Origin: Nemopilema nomurai
Taxonomy: Eukaryota > Cnidaria > Scyphozoa > Rhizostomeae > Rhizostomatidae
Reading direction: 5' to 3'
Assembly (NCBI GenBank): GCA_003864495.1
Contig: ML133457.1
Coordinates: 2,775,837-2,839,836 of the forward strand
Length of the DNA stretch: 64,000 nucleotides
In this document: one piece after another, positions 11,901-23,574 of the stretch
Numbering within the stretch: position 1 is the stretch's first letter
How the letters are laid out: the number at the start of each line of letters is the position of its first letter
The notes under the pieces: generated by a model
Seen by the model: only the letters and a program-made list of their open reading frames with translations
Databases searched by the model: none
What the model was told of the DNA's origin: nothing
Made by a program: the position numbers and the translations under genes

Positions 11901-14900
11901 AAGGAAAGTAAAACTCTAGCATCTAAAAAGCAAAAATTGCTAGATTATGTCATCTAAAACTAATGTTGCAGTTAACCCCTTCTTCTTTGCAATAGAATTA
12001 CCCTTAGTCAAACACAGGAGATATGTCTGTTCCATATGTCAAATCCCGATCCGGGTTACTCTATGTATATCAATAGGCTCATGAGCGGTAATGTGCCTTT
12101 TCTTGTAAATAATTTCAGGTTTTTAACAAGAAGTATGATTTTATCGAAAAATGATTTCCGCAGAGTATACGAAAATTTAATGGCAATGTAGAAAATACTG
12201 TCTAAAGAAAAAGAGGAGCAGTGACCAAACGAAGAAGACTCGACCATTTGCCTCAAAAAGGGTAGGAGAGCGCACCAAACGATGTACGAGAGCGTACAGG
12301 CGAGACTCGTACTCAGGGAGCGTACCAGGTGACAAAGACTCGACCATTCAAAGAAGAGGAGCAGTGTAAACAAAGAAGCGACCATTTGCCTCAAAGGGTA
12401 GGAGAGGCACCAAACGATGTACGAGAGCGTACCAGGCGATCGTCATTGCCCAAAAAAGAAGAGGAGCAGTGACTAAACAAAGAAGATTCGACCATTTGCC
12501 TCAAAAAGGGTAGGAGAGCGCACCAAACGATGTACGAGAGCGTACCAGGCGAAAAATACTCGTCGATTGGCCCAAAAAAGAAGAGGAGCAGTGACCAAAC
12601 GAAGAAGACTCGACCATTTGCCTCAAAAAGGGTAGGAGAGCGCACCAAACGATGTACGAGAGCGTACCAGGCGAAAAAGACTCGACCATTGCCCCAAAAA
12701 AGAAGAGGAGCAGTGACTAAACAAAGAAGATTCGACCATTTGCCTCAAAAAGGGTAGGAGAGCGCACCAAACGATGTACGAGAGCGTACCAGGCGAAAAA
12801 GACTCGACCATTTACCTCGGAAGAGCGTACCAGGTGAAAAGACTCGACCATGCCCAAAAGAAGAGGAGCAGTGACAAACAAAGAAGATTCGACCATTTGC
12901 CTCAAAAAGGGCAGGAGAGCGCACCAAACGATGTACGAGAGCGTACCAGGCGAAAAAGACTCGACCATTTACCTCAAAAAGGGAAGGGGAGCGTACCAGG
13001 TGACAAAGACTCGACCATTGCCCCAAAAAAGAAGAGGAGCAGTGACTAAACAAAGAAGATTCGACCATTTGCCTCAAAAAGGGTAGGAGAGCGCACCAAA
13101 CGATGTACGAGAGCGTACCAGGCGAAAAATACTCGTCGATTGGCCCAAAAAAGAAGAGGAGCAGTGACTAAACAAAGAAGATTCGACCATTTGCCTCAAA
13201 AAGGGTAGGAGAGCGCACCAAACGATGTACGAGAGCGTACCAGGCGAAAAATACTCGTCGATTGGCCCAAAAAAGAAGAGGAGCAGTGACAAACAAGAAT
13301 TCGACCATTGCCTCAAAAAGGGTAGGAGAGCGCACCAAACGATGTACAAGAGCGTACCAGGTGAAAAATACTCGTCGATTCCAAAAAGAAGAGGAGCGTA
13401 CCAGTGACGAAGAGACTCGCCATTTGCCTCAAAAAAAGAGGAGCAGCGACAAACAAAAGACTCGACCATTTGCCTCAAAAAGAGACCACTCAAAGAGGGA
13501 GCGTACCAGGTGACAAAGACTCGACCATTGCCCCAAAAAGAAGAGGAGCAGTGACTAAACAAAGAAGATTCGACCATTTGCCTCAAAAAGGGTAGGAGAG
13601 CGCACCAAACGATGTACGAGAGCGTACCAGGCGAAAAAGACTCGACCATTGCCCAAAAAAGAAGAGGAGCAGTGACTAAACAAAGAAGATTCGACCATTT
13701 GCCTCAAAAAGGGTAGGAGAGCGCACCAAACGATGTACGAGAGCGTACCAGGCGGATAATCAGCGTACCTGCGACTCGATTGGCCCAAAAAAGAAGAGGA
13801 GCAGTGACCAAACAAAGAAGACTCGACCATTTGCCTCAAAAAGGGCAGGAGAGCGCACCAAACGATGTACGAGAGCGTACCAGGCGAAAAAGACTCGACC
13901 ATTTACCTCAAAAAGGGAAGGGGAGCGTACCAGGTGACAAAGACTCGACCATTGCCCTAAAAAAGAAGAGGAGCAGTGACTAAACAAAGAAGATTCGACC
14001 ATTTGCCTCAAAAAGGGTAGGAGAGCGCACCAAACGATGTACGAGAGCGTACCAGGCGAAAATACTCGTCGATTGCCCCAAAAAAGAAGAGGAGCAGTGA
14101 CTAAACAAAGAAGATTCGACCATTTGCCTCAAAAAGGGTAGGAGAGCGCACCAAACGATGTACGAGAGCGTACCAGGCGAAAAATACTCGTCGATTGGCC
14201 CAAAAAAGAAGAGGAGCAGTGACCAAACGAAGATTCGACCATTTGCCTCAAAAGGGGAGAGCGCACCAAACGATGTACGAGAGCGTACCAGGCGAAAGAC
14301 TCGTACTACAAGGGAAAAAGCGTACAGTGACAAAGACGTCGATTGCCCAAAAAGAAAGGAGCAGTGACTAACGAAGAAGATTCGACCATTTGCCTCAAAA
14401 AGGGTAGGAGAGCGCACCAAACGATGTACGAGAGCGTACCAGGCGAAAAAGACTCGACCATTTACCTCAAAAAGGGAAGGGGAGCGTACCAGGTGACAAA
14501 GACTCGACCATTGCCCCAAAAAAGAAGAGGAGCAGTGACTAAACAAGAAGATTCGACCATTTGCCTCAAAAAGGGTAGGAAGCGCACCAAACGATGTACG
14601 AGAGCGTACCAGGCGAAAAAGACTCGACCATTTACCTCAAAAAGGGAAGGGAGGCAGTGACCAAACGAAGAAGGACTCGACCAGTGAAGATTCGACATTT
14701 GCCTCAAAAAGGGTAGGAGAGCGCACCAAACGATGTACGAGAGCGTACCAGGCGAAAAATCTCGTCGATTGGCCCAAAAAAGAAGAGGAGCAGTGACCAA
14801 ACGAAGAAGACTCGACCATTTGCCTCAAAAAGGGTAGGAGAGCGCACCAAACGATGTACGAGAGCGTACCAGGCGAAAAATACTCGTCGATTGGCCCAAA

Positions 14901-17297
14901 AAGAAGAGGAGCAGTGACCAAACGAAGAGGACTCGACCATTTGCCTCAAAAAGGGTAGGAGAGCGCACCAAACCATGTACGAGAGCGTACCAGGCGAAAA
15001 AGACTCGACCATTTACCTCAAAAAGGGAAGGGGAGCGTACCAGGTGACAAAGACTCGACCATTGCCCCAAAAAAGAAGAGGAGCAGTGACTAAACAAAGA
15101 AGATTCGACCATTTGCCTCAAAAAGGGTAGGAGAGCGCACCAAACGATGTACGAGAGCGTACCAGGCGAAAAAGACTCGACCATTTACCTCAAAAAGGGA
15201 AGGGGAGCGTACCAGGTGACAAAGACTCGACCATTGCCCCAAAAAAGAAGAGGAGCAGTGACTAAACAAAGAAGATTCGACCATTTGCCTCAAAAAGGGT
15301 AGGAGAGCGCACCAAACGATGTACGAGAGCGTACCAGGCGAAAAATACTCGTCGATTGGCCCAAAAAAGAAGAGGAGCAGTGACAAACGAAGAAGACTCG
15401 ACCATTTGCCTCAAAAAGGGTAGGAGAGCGCACCAAACGATGTACGAGAGCGTACCAGGCGAAAAAGACTCGTCGATTGGCCCAAAAAAGAAGAGGAGCA
15501 GTGACCAAACGAAGAAGACTCGACCATTTGCCTCAAAAAGGGTAGGAGAGCGCACCAAACGATGTACGAGAGCGTACCAGGCGAAAAATACTCGTCGATT
15601 GGCCCAAAAAGAAGAGGAGCAGTGACCAAACGAAGAAGACTCGACCATTTGCCTCATAAAGGGTAGGAGAGCGTACGAAACGATGTACGAGAGCGTACCA
15701 GGCGAAAAATACTCGTCGACTGGCCCAAAAAAGAAGAGGAGCAGTGACCAAACGAAGAAGACTCATCAAATCGAAAAGTTCCTTAGGGATTTCGTTTTAG
15801 TAGTATAAGTTCTTTAAATATTTCGGCCTTTTACATGTAGCAGGGGCGGCAGAGAGCACTAGTAATACTATTAGTCTTATAGTAGTTCTTTTCCATAATT
15901 TTTCTAATTATTTTTGTAAAAAAATTGAAAAAAGTACCAAACGATAGCAAACAATAGCAAACGACAGGTCTTCTTAATGGGAATGGTCCCATTGCTCTAG
16001 TTTACTTGATATTGGTTACGTGACGTGCATTATTCCTTAATTCCATAAAATAAGCCGCTGACATTTCTTTGCAATCCAGTCGCAATAAGATTTGAAGGAG
16101 AACAATTGAAAGTTTCGTCATCTGCCCCATTGTTGGTGACGTTGCAACTATTGTGTCGCAGGCATGTGAAACTACTGAACTATTCGTTTTGAGAATCCAA
16201 TTCTCCGATTCTGATATGCGTTATCGATTTTTCATCTTGACATCCACGGCTCTTTCTCAGCAATGAACATCAGAATTGAAATCCTGACCTTTAACTTAGT
16301 TTATACTGTCGCCAGTTTCTTTGTTTTGTATATTTAGATATTTCATGCGATTTGACCACAATTTGCGGCTGCAGTGAAATTCAATTCCAGGATTTACGGT
16401 ATGAAGATAAAAAATTTATCGAATCCGAGAATAGCATCAAAATTGAGTCAGGCCTCACAGTCACAAGTCGAGGAAATTTTTTCCAAAGCTCGCTTCAAAA
16501 TGAATGAAGTTGCCTCAGATAGAGTTAAATGAAATGTTTTAGAAGTGTTGTCCTTTTTGTCAGAACGGCGTAACGTAATCTATGAGCAACGTCTTAGTCT
16601 TAAAGACGATGGACAACCATGCGCAGAAGTTTCACTTAAAAACAGGTCTTGCCAAGTGGTTTATGATCACTTTTCATGAATATGTGGCTTCATGAAGCTT
16701 TTTTTGAAATTTCTTGTACAGCTGTAGACTTTTTTAATTTTTTTTGAGTCACCTGAGCTGAAAGAAGCGGCTATACTATTCGTTTTCAGAAACCAATAGT
16801 GAGGTTACGGCATTACGTGGGCTACAAACCGTTGTAAAAAATGGCCGCACCGGCACCCATCACACGCAAAATACTAGCAGAATATAATTTTCTGTAACCG
16901 CATATAATACTGCTTTGAACGATTTTCTAGAAAATAAATCATTTACAGCAGTATGTAGTATTATATTGTTGAGATTATGCATATTTCTATATTTGAGAAA
17001 CAGATATTTTAACTTAATTCACTTCTTGGTTTAACTTCTCGTTGTATTGTAAGCCGGCATCAATTCTCAAAATTGGCGTTTCTATGTGAAAAAAGGGTTG
17101 GGTCACCAAAACTTTTTGCTTCAAATTTCCAGGCAGTTTAAAATAATTGCGCTTTTATTATATCACGCTTTCTTCTAAATTAAGGAACAATAAATCAATA
17201 CACAAACCTTTTCTAGAAGCATCTTCTTTTTAGCATTAAAAAAATCACCCAAATCAAAGCCATCGTTGACGATCTCAATGAAGCTCTCACCGTCCAT
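5998..17297 (-). CDS. Ornithine decarboxylase-like protein, 10 exons
   Basis: Exons in transcript order are 17208-17297, 11747-11843, 10982-11277, 10616-10704, 10421-10502, 9888-9971, 8594-8770, 7718-7780, 6387-6479 and 5998-6174. All junctions have GT..AG and matching phases, giving 415 residues. An in-frame TAG precedes the ATG. The protein has the fold-III PLP-decarboxylase order: PFYAVKCN with the PLP lysine K65, FDCAS (D84), SFHVGSGC (H193, S196), LLDIGGGFPG (229-236), AEPGRY (269-274), LWGVSCGPLD (338-347) and FENMGAY (366-372). Ornithine decarboxylase makes putrescine in the cytosol and works as a dimer with shared active sites. Here the PLP contacts are kept. The aromatic and acidic pocket residues matching human Y323, Y331-D332 and D361 are missing (G344 replaces D361), while the cysteine matching C360 remains. 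It is also shorter than the usual roughly 460 residues. An altered substrate or an antizyme-inhibitor-like role is possible. The exon 7 donor (AGG|GTGACT) and exon 8 are the least certain parts. Confidence 0.88.
6637..7237. repeat. 14-bp minisatellite in ODC-like intron 8
   Basis: About 43 copies of CATTATCATTACAA with very few variants (one CAATAT, a few CATCATTA expansions and one short unit). Because 14 is not a multiple of 3, three units make one 42-base cycle. This creates a long spurious open frame with a 14-residue protein period. It lies between exons 9 (6387-6479) and 8 (7718-7780) of the ODC-like gene and is not coding. Confidence 0.95.
7241..7336. repeat. 18-bp tandem repeat (CATTGTCACTTTTCATGG)
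   Basis: Five consecutive near-perfect copies starting 4 bases after the 14-bp minisatellite, with a partial sixth. Both units begin CATTRTCA, so one may have seeded the other. Confidence 0.93.
8849..9294 (-). other. Two adjoining unidentified open frames in ODC-like intron 6
   Basis: Minus-strand frames 9294-9046 (82 codons) and 9049-8849 (66 codons) adjoin in different frames between exons 6 and 7 of the ODC-like gene. Their composition is less AT-biased than the surrounding introns, which hints at an old coding insertion such as a transposon fragment. I recognise no domain or motif, and they may be chance. Confidence 0.2.
12204..15764. repeat. Satellite array, ~122-bp unit, in ODC-like intron 1
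   Basis: About 29 tandem units. A typical spacing between successive GTAGGAGAGCGCACC motifs is 122 bp (for example 12511, 12633, 12755). Two half-unit variants alternate irregularly, one with AATACTCGTCGATTGG and one with GACTCGACCATT, and several units carry extra 35-40-bp insertions or deletions. The array is GC-richer than its surroundings. Its bottom strand stays open over long stretches, giving repetitive pseudo-proteins up to 191 codons, and the top strand does so for shorter ones. The array lies inside intron 1 (11844-17207). Confidence 0.95.
15765..16786. other. Intron 1 sequence, no gene recognised
   Basis: AT-rich remainder of ODC-like intron 1 with no recognisable exon or repeat. 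Confidence 0.5.
16787..16873 (+). repeat. Dispersed repeat, copy 1 (pair with 28159-28246)
   Basis: About 87 bases shared in the same orientation with 28159-28246, including GGGCTACAAACCGTTGTAAA and CACCGGCACCCATCACACGC, with only a few differences. It is probably a piece of an interspersed repeat. The two copies lie outside the duplicated exon-1 blocks, one on each side, so they may instead mark the limits of a larger duplication. Confidence 0.8.
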
Positions 17298-17346
17298 CTT
17301 CAGTTTTAAAGCTTTGGATATTTTGTAAAAACTCTAATATAATGGC
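17144..17346 (-). repeat. Exon-1 block, copy 1 (pair with 26591-26797)
   Basis: About 203 bases containing ODC-like exon 1, its donor site and about 50 bases of upstream sequence are repeated at 26591-26797 in the same orientation. The 90 coding bases are identical, and differences are confined to the flanks. Confidence 0.93.
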
Positions 17347-20300
17347 AGTAGTGCTGAAGTTGTACAAGGTCTTCTCTCATTGGTTGACACTTGATTCCAG
17401 GGAATACCCATGTCGCAATCGTCGCAATCGTCGCAAGCTAGCGATTGGTCAGTTTAGCTTGAGTTGGCCTCCCCTTGTTGTCTAAGCGACAACAACATAA
17501 GGTTTTTAACTTTGATAATAGGCCGCCATGCAGCTTGCCCCACAGATTTAAAAATCAAGGGCATTGGACCAGGACTTCTGAGCTTTGTGCAAAGCAAAAC
17601 AGAAGTTCTGAAATATTATTTTTTTCTTAGGTCTCGTCTACATCCTCTTTGAAAATCTTACAGTTCCATTTAAGCGAACGAGAAATAATTCCCCAACACA
17701 CACTATTACCGCCGTTCGGCTCCGGCCCATCATGGCTGCGATTACCCCATTTATCTTACCGTTGCATTTCCAAATGTTATTATCTTCATTGTTTTTAGTT
17801 GGATTTGTAAAAGTAGTTATAAAGTTGTTTCATGTTTAAAAGTTATGTGTAGTGGAATTTTAGAATATGAAAAATAAATTATCACAGATAGGCGGCTGCT
17901 TTACTGAACTTGACAAACTCATGTTTATCAAGATAAAACTGTCAAATTTTTAATTGAAGCTGTTTTTGTTATTGCCTGGTTTTGATTACCAAATGATAAA
18001 AATATTCCATGTTTGCAAGTGCATAGGATTTTAAATGAAATGAAAATTTTGAATGAACTGTATAAAGCTGCAGGATTGTTTTCATTTAAATCAAAGTCAG
18101 TTAGATTTACAAAACCACATTAATCCCAAACTGAAAAACTTTTCAAAAATTATCTTGTACAAGAAAAGACGGGATACTTTGAAACATATAAGTAGGTGAC
18201 ATTAACAGTTACCTTTTTTTAGAACAGTGGATTTCCAAATGTTTTGGAGGCTTTGACCTTCTCCCAAAACAAGATTTATAGTAATGGCAATGATCTGAAC
18301 TATAATGAGCTATGAAAATCTGGGTGGGATTATTTGTTCAATGGTACTTAATATTGTATGGTATTTTTCAAAATATCTTCTTAACATGTGATAATAAAAA
18401 ATCTAGAAACCGTTAGTATTGAAATAGCAGCTAATCATTTAGCCTGAATTCGATTCTGATAATGAAATGTTAATCATTTTATATCAATGTTTTATTAATG
18501 ATCATTTTAACTGATTGTAATTTAGAGACAAGACACAGTTTTCATGGAACTGCAATGACTTAATAGGAGAGAAAAAGGAAAAATTATTTTGGACAATGTT
18601 GCCCCACACATGTTTACAAAATGAAAGACATTTACAAAAAATTAACCTATTCACACTCCCTTCTTGACTTTGGCTTGAACATCTAGTAGCCAAGTACTAA
18701 AATTGCTGAAAGTTTTCATAGCCAACCTACTGAGAATAACTAACTGCTCATTTCTAGTTTTGAATCCTTTTGGTTTCAGTTATTCAGAAACTCTATACCT
18801 GAAAAGGTCTGTACTCTGATGTAGACTTGAAAAGGTTTGAGTAAGTGTAGTTGATGTGACTTGTGGGTTCTCTGTTTTAACCTTTGCCCGTTATTCTCTA
18901 TATGGTTTAAGTTTCCAAAAAAAGTTTTATTTCTCTCCACATATGTAAGAGTTTTTGTTCCAACACCTGAATGGACCTGCATCTCAATATGGTTTTTAAG
19001 AAATGAATTCTTAATGCTTAAATCAGCTTTTAGTTCTAGTTAATTACAATCGTTGACCACTAATTTCTTGTGTTGATGATAATAACTGGTGTAAAAAGAA
19101 TTTTTTTGCAAGTTTTGAGGAATTTCTTCATTTAAAGGGCCTTTACTGATAATTATAGATGGCCTCTCATTAATGGCCGGTCCCAATTGATTCATAGCAA
19201 TTTGAGTTGATGAGAATTTCGAAGAGTTTATTTTCAGGACACGTTTTTGCAGACAAAGCAACTTCAATTCCATTGGTAGCTACTGAGTGTCATAAGCATT
19301 TAAATAAATACAACGTCAAAGCTATGTATGTTTGGTACATAGCTCTGCAATGTGGCAGTTACTCCCATAAATTTTGCTTTCTACTGTTTCGTGGTGCTTT
19401 CTACTGTTTCGTGAACTGCAGAAGCACACCAGATTTAAGAGGGCCAAATTTTAAGCAACTTCTGCTTCAACTGTTTTTTGTAACCAAGCTTTCCATTACA
19501 TAATAATGGGAGAATGCTATGACCATCAGTTGGTAAATCTAAGCCGGGGGAGATCCTGTACCAGGGATGTAGTGCTGGGGAATGGGGCACAACCCTGGTT
19601 AAAATTTTCGAAAACATTGAACCTTTTTCGCTCTTAGAAAGAGACAGGAATCGTGAATGTTTTGACATTATAGTGATTTTCTCTCGTGTACCAAGTTGTA
19701 GTCATACATTAGCTGAATACCCAACCGGTCGTTATTGTTTGCGCCTCTGTCTGGCCTACTTCTGAATTGTTTGGTAGTATTTGCAGAAGCATAGAGCAAA
19801 TAGTTTGGTAGGTTATAAAATAGTCATAACAGATATACCATAGTTACATACTTCAATAATTAAAGTTCTAGAGTCTTTTATTCAATCAGCCAAAGGCAGT
19901 ACATTTGTGTTCACTGGCAGGAGGGCCCAGTCAGGATAAAAGAGGCCAAAGCTTTTAAACCCCTCCCCCCATTCTCCCCCGCCTCACTTTTGTAACATCG
20001 TAAGCACTGGTTAGGGGTATGAACTGTGAATCTAATTTTATGTTCTACAGCCCGGCGTAATTAAAGTTCCAATATATGCAGCATTTCAGAATTTATATAG
20101 TTCGTTTTACTCGGGATATCCTTTGCTTTCCTTGCGATTTTCTAAATTGACACAAAAAGCCAGCAGACTTCATTGAAACATTTGTCTTGCAAATAAGAAA
20201 TAAACAGCTTGATATGAAAATTTGAGACATTTAAGAGGATTTTACTGTATGTTTGACTTTTCTCGTGACCTCATAAAGAAAAGCCGTGGTGGATGAAACG

Positions 20301-21459
20301 TTTGTGTTTCAGAATAAACGGACTTTATTCTGTGGTCAACTAGCTATGCATTTACTGATTTGTTTTCAAACAAAGGACCAGACATTGGAGGATGTCCCAT
20401 TTTCCCATCAATATTCAATTTATCGTAATATGCAATAACCCTCAGAAAAAATAAGATTGAAAAGATGCCAAATTACCAATTTGTTTTCTGGCACCATGAC
20501 TTAAAATATATTCTATCAATATGTTACTCTATTCAGCTCTCGAGAAGAAACATCGAAGGTCTTTGAACCTCAACAAGTATTGATTATCTCAGCTGTAGTT
20601 TCAAACTTTTTCTAGTATGGGTAAGGTGACACAAAACAAAGTTGAATGCTGAAACCCCAAGCTATCTGGCTCCTAAACCGGGCAATAGAACGTAGTTCCA
20701 AAATCGGGTACATAGCCACGCTTCCCCTTCCCTATGTGCGATTCGTTTTATTATTTCTATGAATGTTTAAATCACCGTGAAAGTTTTTGGCGCTTGCATA
20801 TGTTTTCGGGAAAAGATTATTGTGCCCATCTTATTCGTTTTGGCCCCATTTCTTCAAATCGGTGTCCAGCCTTTGTCTGAGTTTTATTTCGATGTTAAAT
20901 AATTCTATCTGCTACAAAACTATTTTGATGAAGGTATCTTATTTACGTTAAAATAAAAAGAAACTAGATCTTTTGTCATTATTTCAAGATAAATTTTTCA
21001 CAAATTGCAGAAATGTGATTAAATTTTAGAATGAAATTTCTTTCGTATTGTCCAGGAAACAAGTGGTTACACGTAAAGTGCATTAAAATGACCAGGAAGC
21101 CGCCACTTTCGGCAGAAAGGGAAAAATGTGATGTGATTAATAATATGATGTGATGAATTTTCTTGCTGTAATGAATAATTATGGAAACTTTGAACCGTCA
21201 AAAGCCCCCAAATTCGCAATACGTTCTAAACTTTCTATATTCTCCATTCGATAACTTTATGGTGCATTTTTCAAAATTTGGCTCTATACGGGTTCTAATC
21301 CATTTTCGTTGCTTAACAGGTATTGCTTTAAATCCAAGCAGAGTCTACCGCAGGCCTATTTTGAGGCTCAGTGATAACCAATTTGTGCAGTGATAAATCC
21401 AAAATGGTCAGTGATAAATGGAAAATTGTGCAGTGATAAATTAGTTGAAACAGCAAAAT
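17347..21459. other. Upstream region of the ODC-like gene, no other gene recognised
   Basis: About 4.1 kb of AT-rich sequence between exon 1 and the ISL2EU transposon. Any promoter for exon 1 should lie at its left side, but I see no clear core element. Open frames up to 98 codons (for example 19207-19503, plus) have no recognisable domain. Confidence 0.45.
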
Positions 21460-21666
21460 TCGGCTTTAAAGTGAGGTGCCGCCTGATTGGTCAATCAGCG
21501 CGTGCCTAGATACGTTGGTAGCAACGAGGCGCACCAGAATAAATGTCAACAAGATACTGCGGTTGTAAACATTCGAGCTTAGCTGACGTCTATATTAACA
21601 ATTTTTTTTCCAAATTCTCGCTTTTACAAAGTTCACTTGGCGTATTTATATCAATTAAATCGTGCT
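21460..21666 (+). repeat. ISL2EU left terminal inverted repeat
   Basis: Inverted copy of 25447-25653 over 207 bp, with one visible mismatch (GCTTAGCTGAC against GCTGAGCTGAC). The repeat contains its own short palindrome (TGATTGGTCAATCA). Confidence 0.95.
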
Positions 21667-21751
21667 ATCCTGTTCAGTACTTAAATAATTGCTTGGAATC
21701 GACACTTGAAGTGTTTGCGCTCGGAAGGCCTAGTCAGTCAATATAGAAGTT

Positions 21752-22390
21752 ATGGCGGAGGTAATATCACTTACCGGAATGGTCAAGTTTTTCAAAGAGG
21801 ATACAAACTGTTTGGAAAAAGGGGAGCTGAAATTCAAGTCAAGTTTTGTTCTTGATGTCAAGTTAATTGGCCATGAAGTTAAAGCTGTTGTACGAGCGTC
21901 GATGAAGGACAAGTGTTACAACGTGTCTCTGACTGTTGACGGTGAAGGGGGTATCTCTACTAGTCATTGTCAGTGTCCGAGAGGAAAATGGATCTGTAGT
22001 CATATGGCAGCTGCAGCTATATTTGTTAATAAACGTGGATTTTCCAAAACGGATCTTCCGAACTCTTGGATTGCAAGACCTAAAAAGTTCGTCGAACTCA
22101 AGCCTATGTCGGATTTGTTTCCCACGCCGAAGCCCGACTATAGAGCAACATCACGTGAAGTTGATGATGAAGACAGGGCTTTCTTTTATAAAGAACTTTG
22201 TGAAACAGGGCTTACGTGTCCTTTTCAGTGGATACTTGGTCCAGAACCGCCACAAATTCAAGCCAATAACCCGCTAATGCCGCAGCTAATAGAGGACCTT
22301 GTAGAAGACTTCTTAAGCAACAAAGAAGCATTCATTGAAAAATGTAAAGTAAATGATGCACAGATAAAATGGTTGGCATCAAACACGTAG
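21752..22390 (+). CDS. SWIM zinc-finger part of the ISL2EU accessory protein
   Basis: A 212-codon frame starting MAEVISLTGM. Residues 73-84 form the SWIM pattern C-x-C-x(n)-C-x-H (CQCPRGKWICSH; C73, C75, C82, H84), a zinc-binding fold for DNA or protein contact. The frame ends at a TAG (22388-22390). The natural continuation, the YqaJ nuclease domain, lies one base out of phase immediately downstream, so this and the next entry were almost certainly one gene of about 430 codons. No intron with proper splice sites explains the shift. Confidence 0.85.
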   Translation: MAEVISLTGMVKFFKEDTNCLEKGELKFKSSFVLDVKLIGHEVKAVVRASMKDKCYNVSLTVDGEGGISTSHCQCPRGKWICSHMAAAAIFVNKRGFSKTDLPNSWIARPKKFVELKPMSDLFPTPKPDYRATSREVDDEDRAFFYKELCETGLTCPFQWILGPEPPQIQANNPLMPQLIEDLVEDFLSNKEAFIEKCKVNDAQIKWLASNT

Positions 22391-23052
22391 AACAGAGGCT
22401 TTCTCCAATGTGGGCTAAATTCAGGCGATTACGCTTAACAGGCAGCAATTTTGGGGCAGTTTTGAAAGCCATACAACGCAACAAAAATCAAAACCGACCC
22501 TACCCTCCTTCCCTGTTTAAAACATTGAGAATGGAATATTCACTTGGAAAAAAAGATGCCATTATGTGGGGTCAGATGCATGAGGAGATGGCAATCCAAA
22601 GCTATTCTCAGATAACAGGCAACACTGTAACAAAAACTGGTCTCCATTTATTTCCTTGTGGTTTTTTGGGTAGCAGCCCAGATGGCATTATTTCAGTTCC
22701 TGATGACACAGAAAATATTGGGGTTATTGAAGTTAAATGCCCATTCAAATACAGAAATGCAAGCATCAGTGAGATAATACAAAATGAACTACCTGATGGT
22801 TCTAAGGGAAGCTCATTCTACCTTAAGAAAGATGGTCATCTGAGAGAGAACCATGAATACTGGCATCAGGTGCAAGCTGAAATGGCCTCAGTTGGTGTCA
22901 ATTGGGCACATTTTGTGCTATGGACTCTAAAGGAGACATACTACACCCAAGTGATCAGAGACCCAAACTGGGAAAAGATATCACTCCCATTGCTTCAAGA
23001 CTTTTATTTGAATGAGCTGTTTCCAACATTTTATACAAAAGATAATGAGTAA
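22391..23052 (+). CDS. YqaJ-like viral recombinase/exonuclease part of the ISL2EU accessory protein
   Basis: This continues the SWIM gene in the other frame; its open frame begins at 22369, with an internal ATG there. Conserved blocks are RLTGSNFG, GQMHEEMAI (glutamates E72/E73 of this frame), GSSPDGII (D105) and IEVKCPFK (E121, K123), then WHQVQAEM. These are the acidic and E-x-K residues of the lambda-exonuclease/YqaJ fold, which resects DNA ends using metal ions. In ISL2EU elements it may process transposition intermediates, though its role is unproven. All expected catalytic residues are visible. Only the 1-base shift at about 22380-22390 argues against a working product. Confidence 0.88.
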
Positions 23053-23574
23053 ATAATAATTACTTGATGCTTTCTGTCGTTATTTCTATCATTTCTTATC
23101 TATAAAATGACTTAAAATCATTACATGTTCATTTTATTCTAAATTAAAAACAGTAACAAACTTTTACAAGAAAAAATAACAGTATTAACTGACATAAACC
23201 TCCAACTGTAATAAGTTACATACTACTGTATAAACCTACACATAAGGTGCACTTTTCTCTCATCAGCCTGTTTTACATTGTGTATCATTATACTGTAACA
23301 ATTTAAGTCATCATGTGTCAAATGAGACAGTCTTCAATATTCAATAAGTAGGCAACGTTTCTGGAGCATTGACTTAGATACCCAAAAAACTTTTCATTAT
23401 CAAATATTTTCATAGCACAAAGGCCAGTTATTGCCCCCAACTTGAATTGATTTTTGGATTTGGGTTGTATGCATGCTTTTCATTAGGTTGCATAAAATTA
23501 TAAATTCAGCTTAAGTATGGAACAGCTTTTGTGTAGATTTTTACAGTATATGCTGTATATTATTGTTTATATTA
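23053..23574. other. Spacer between the two convergent transposon genes
   Basis: About 520 bp of AT-rich sequence expected to hold both 3' UTRs. No coding sequence is seen. Confidence 0.6.

Noticed and set aside
12056..15769. Many overlapping repetitive open frames on both strands
   Set aside because: They are by-products of the 122-bp satellite. Frames change between units and are broken by each indel, so no selection on a protein is visible.
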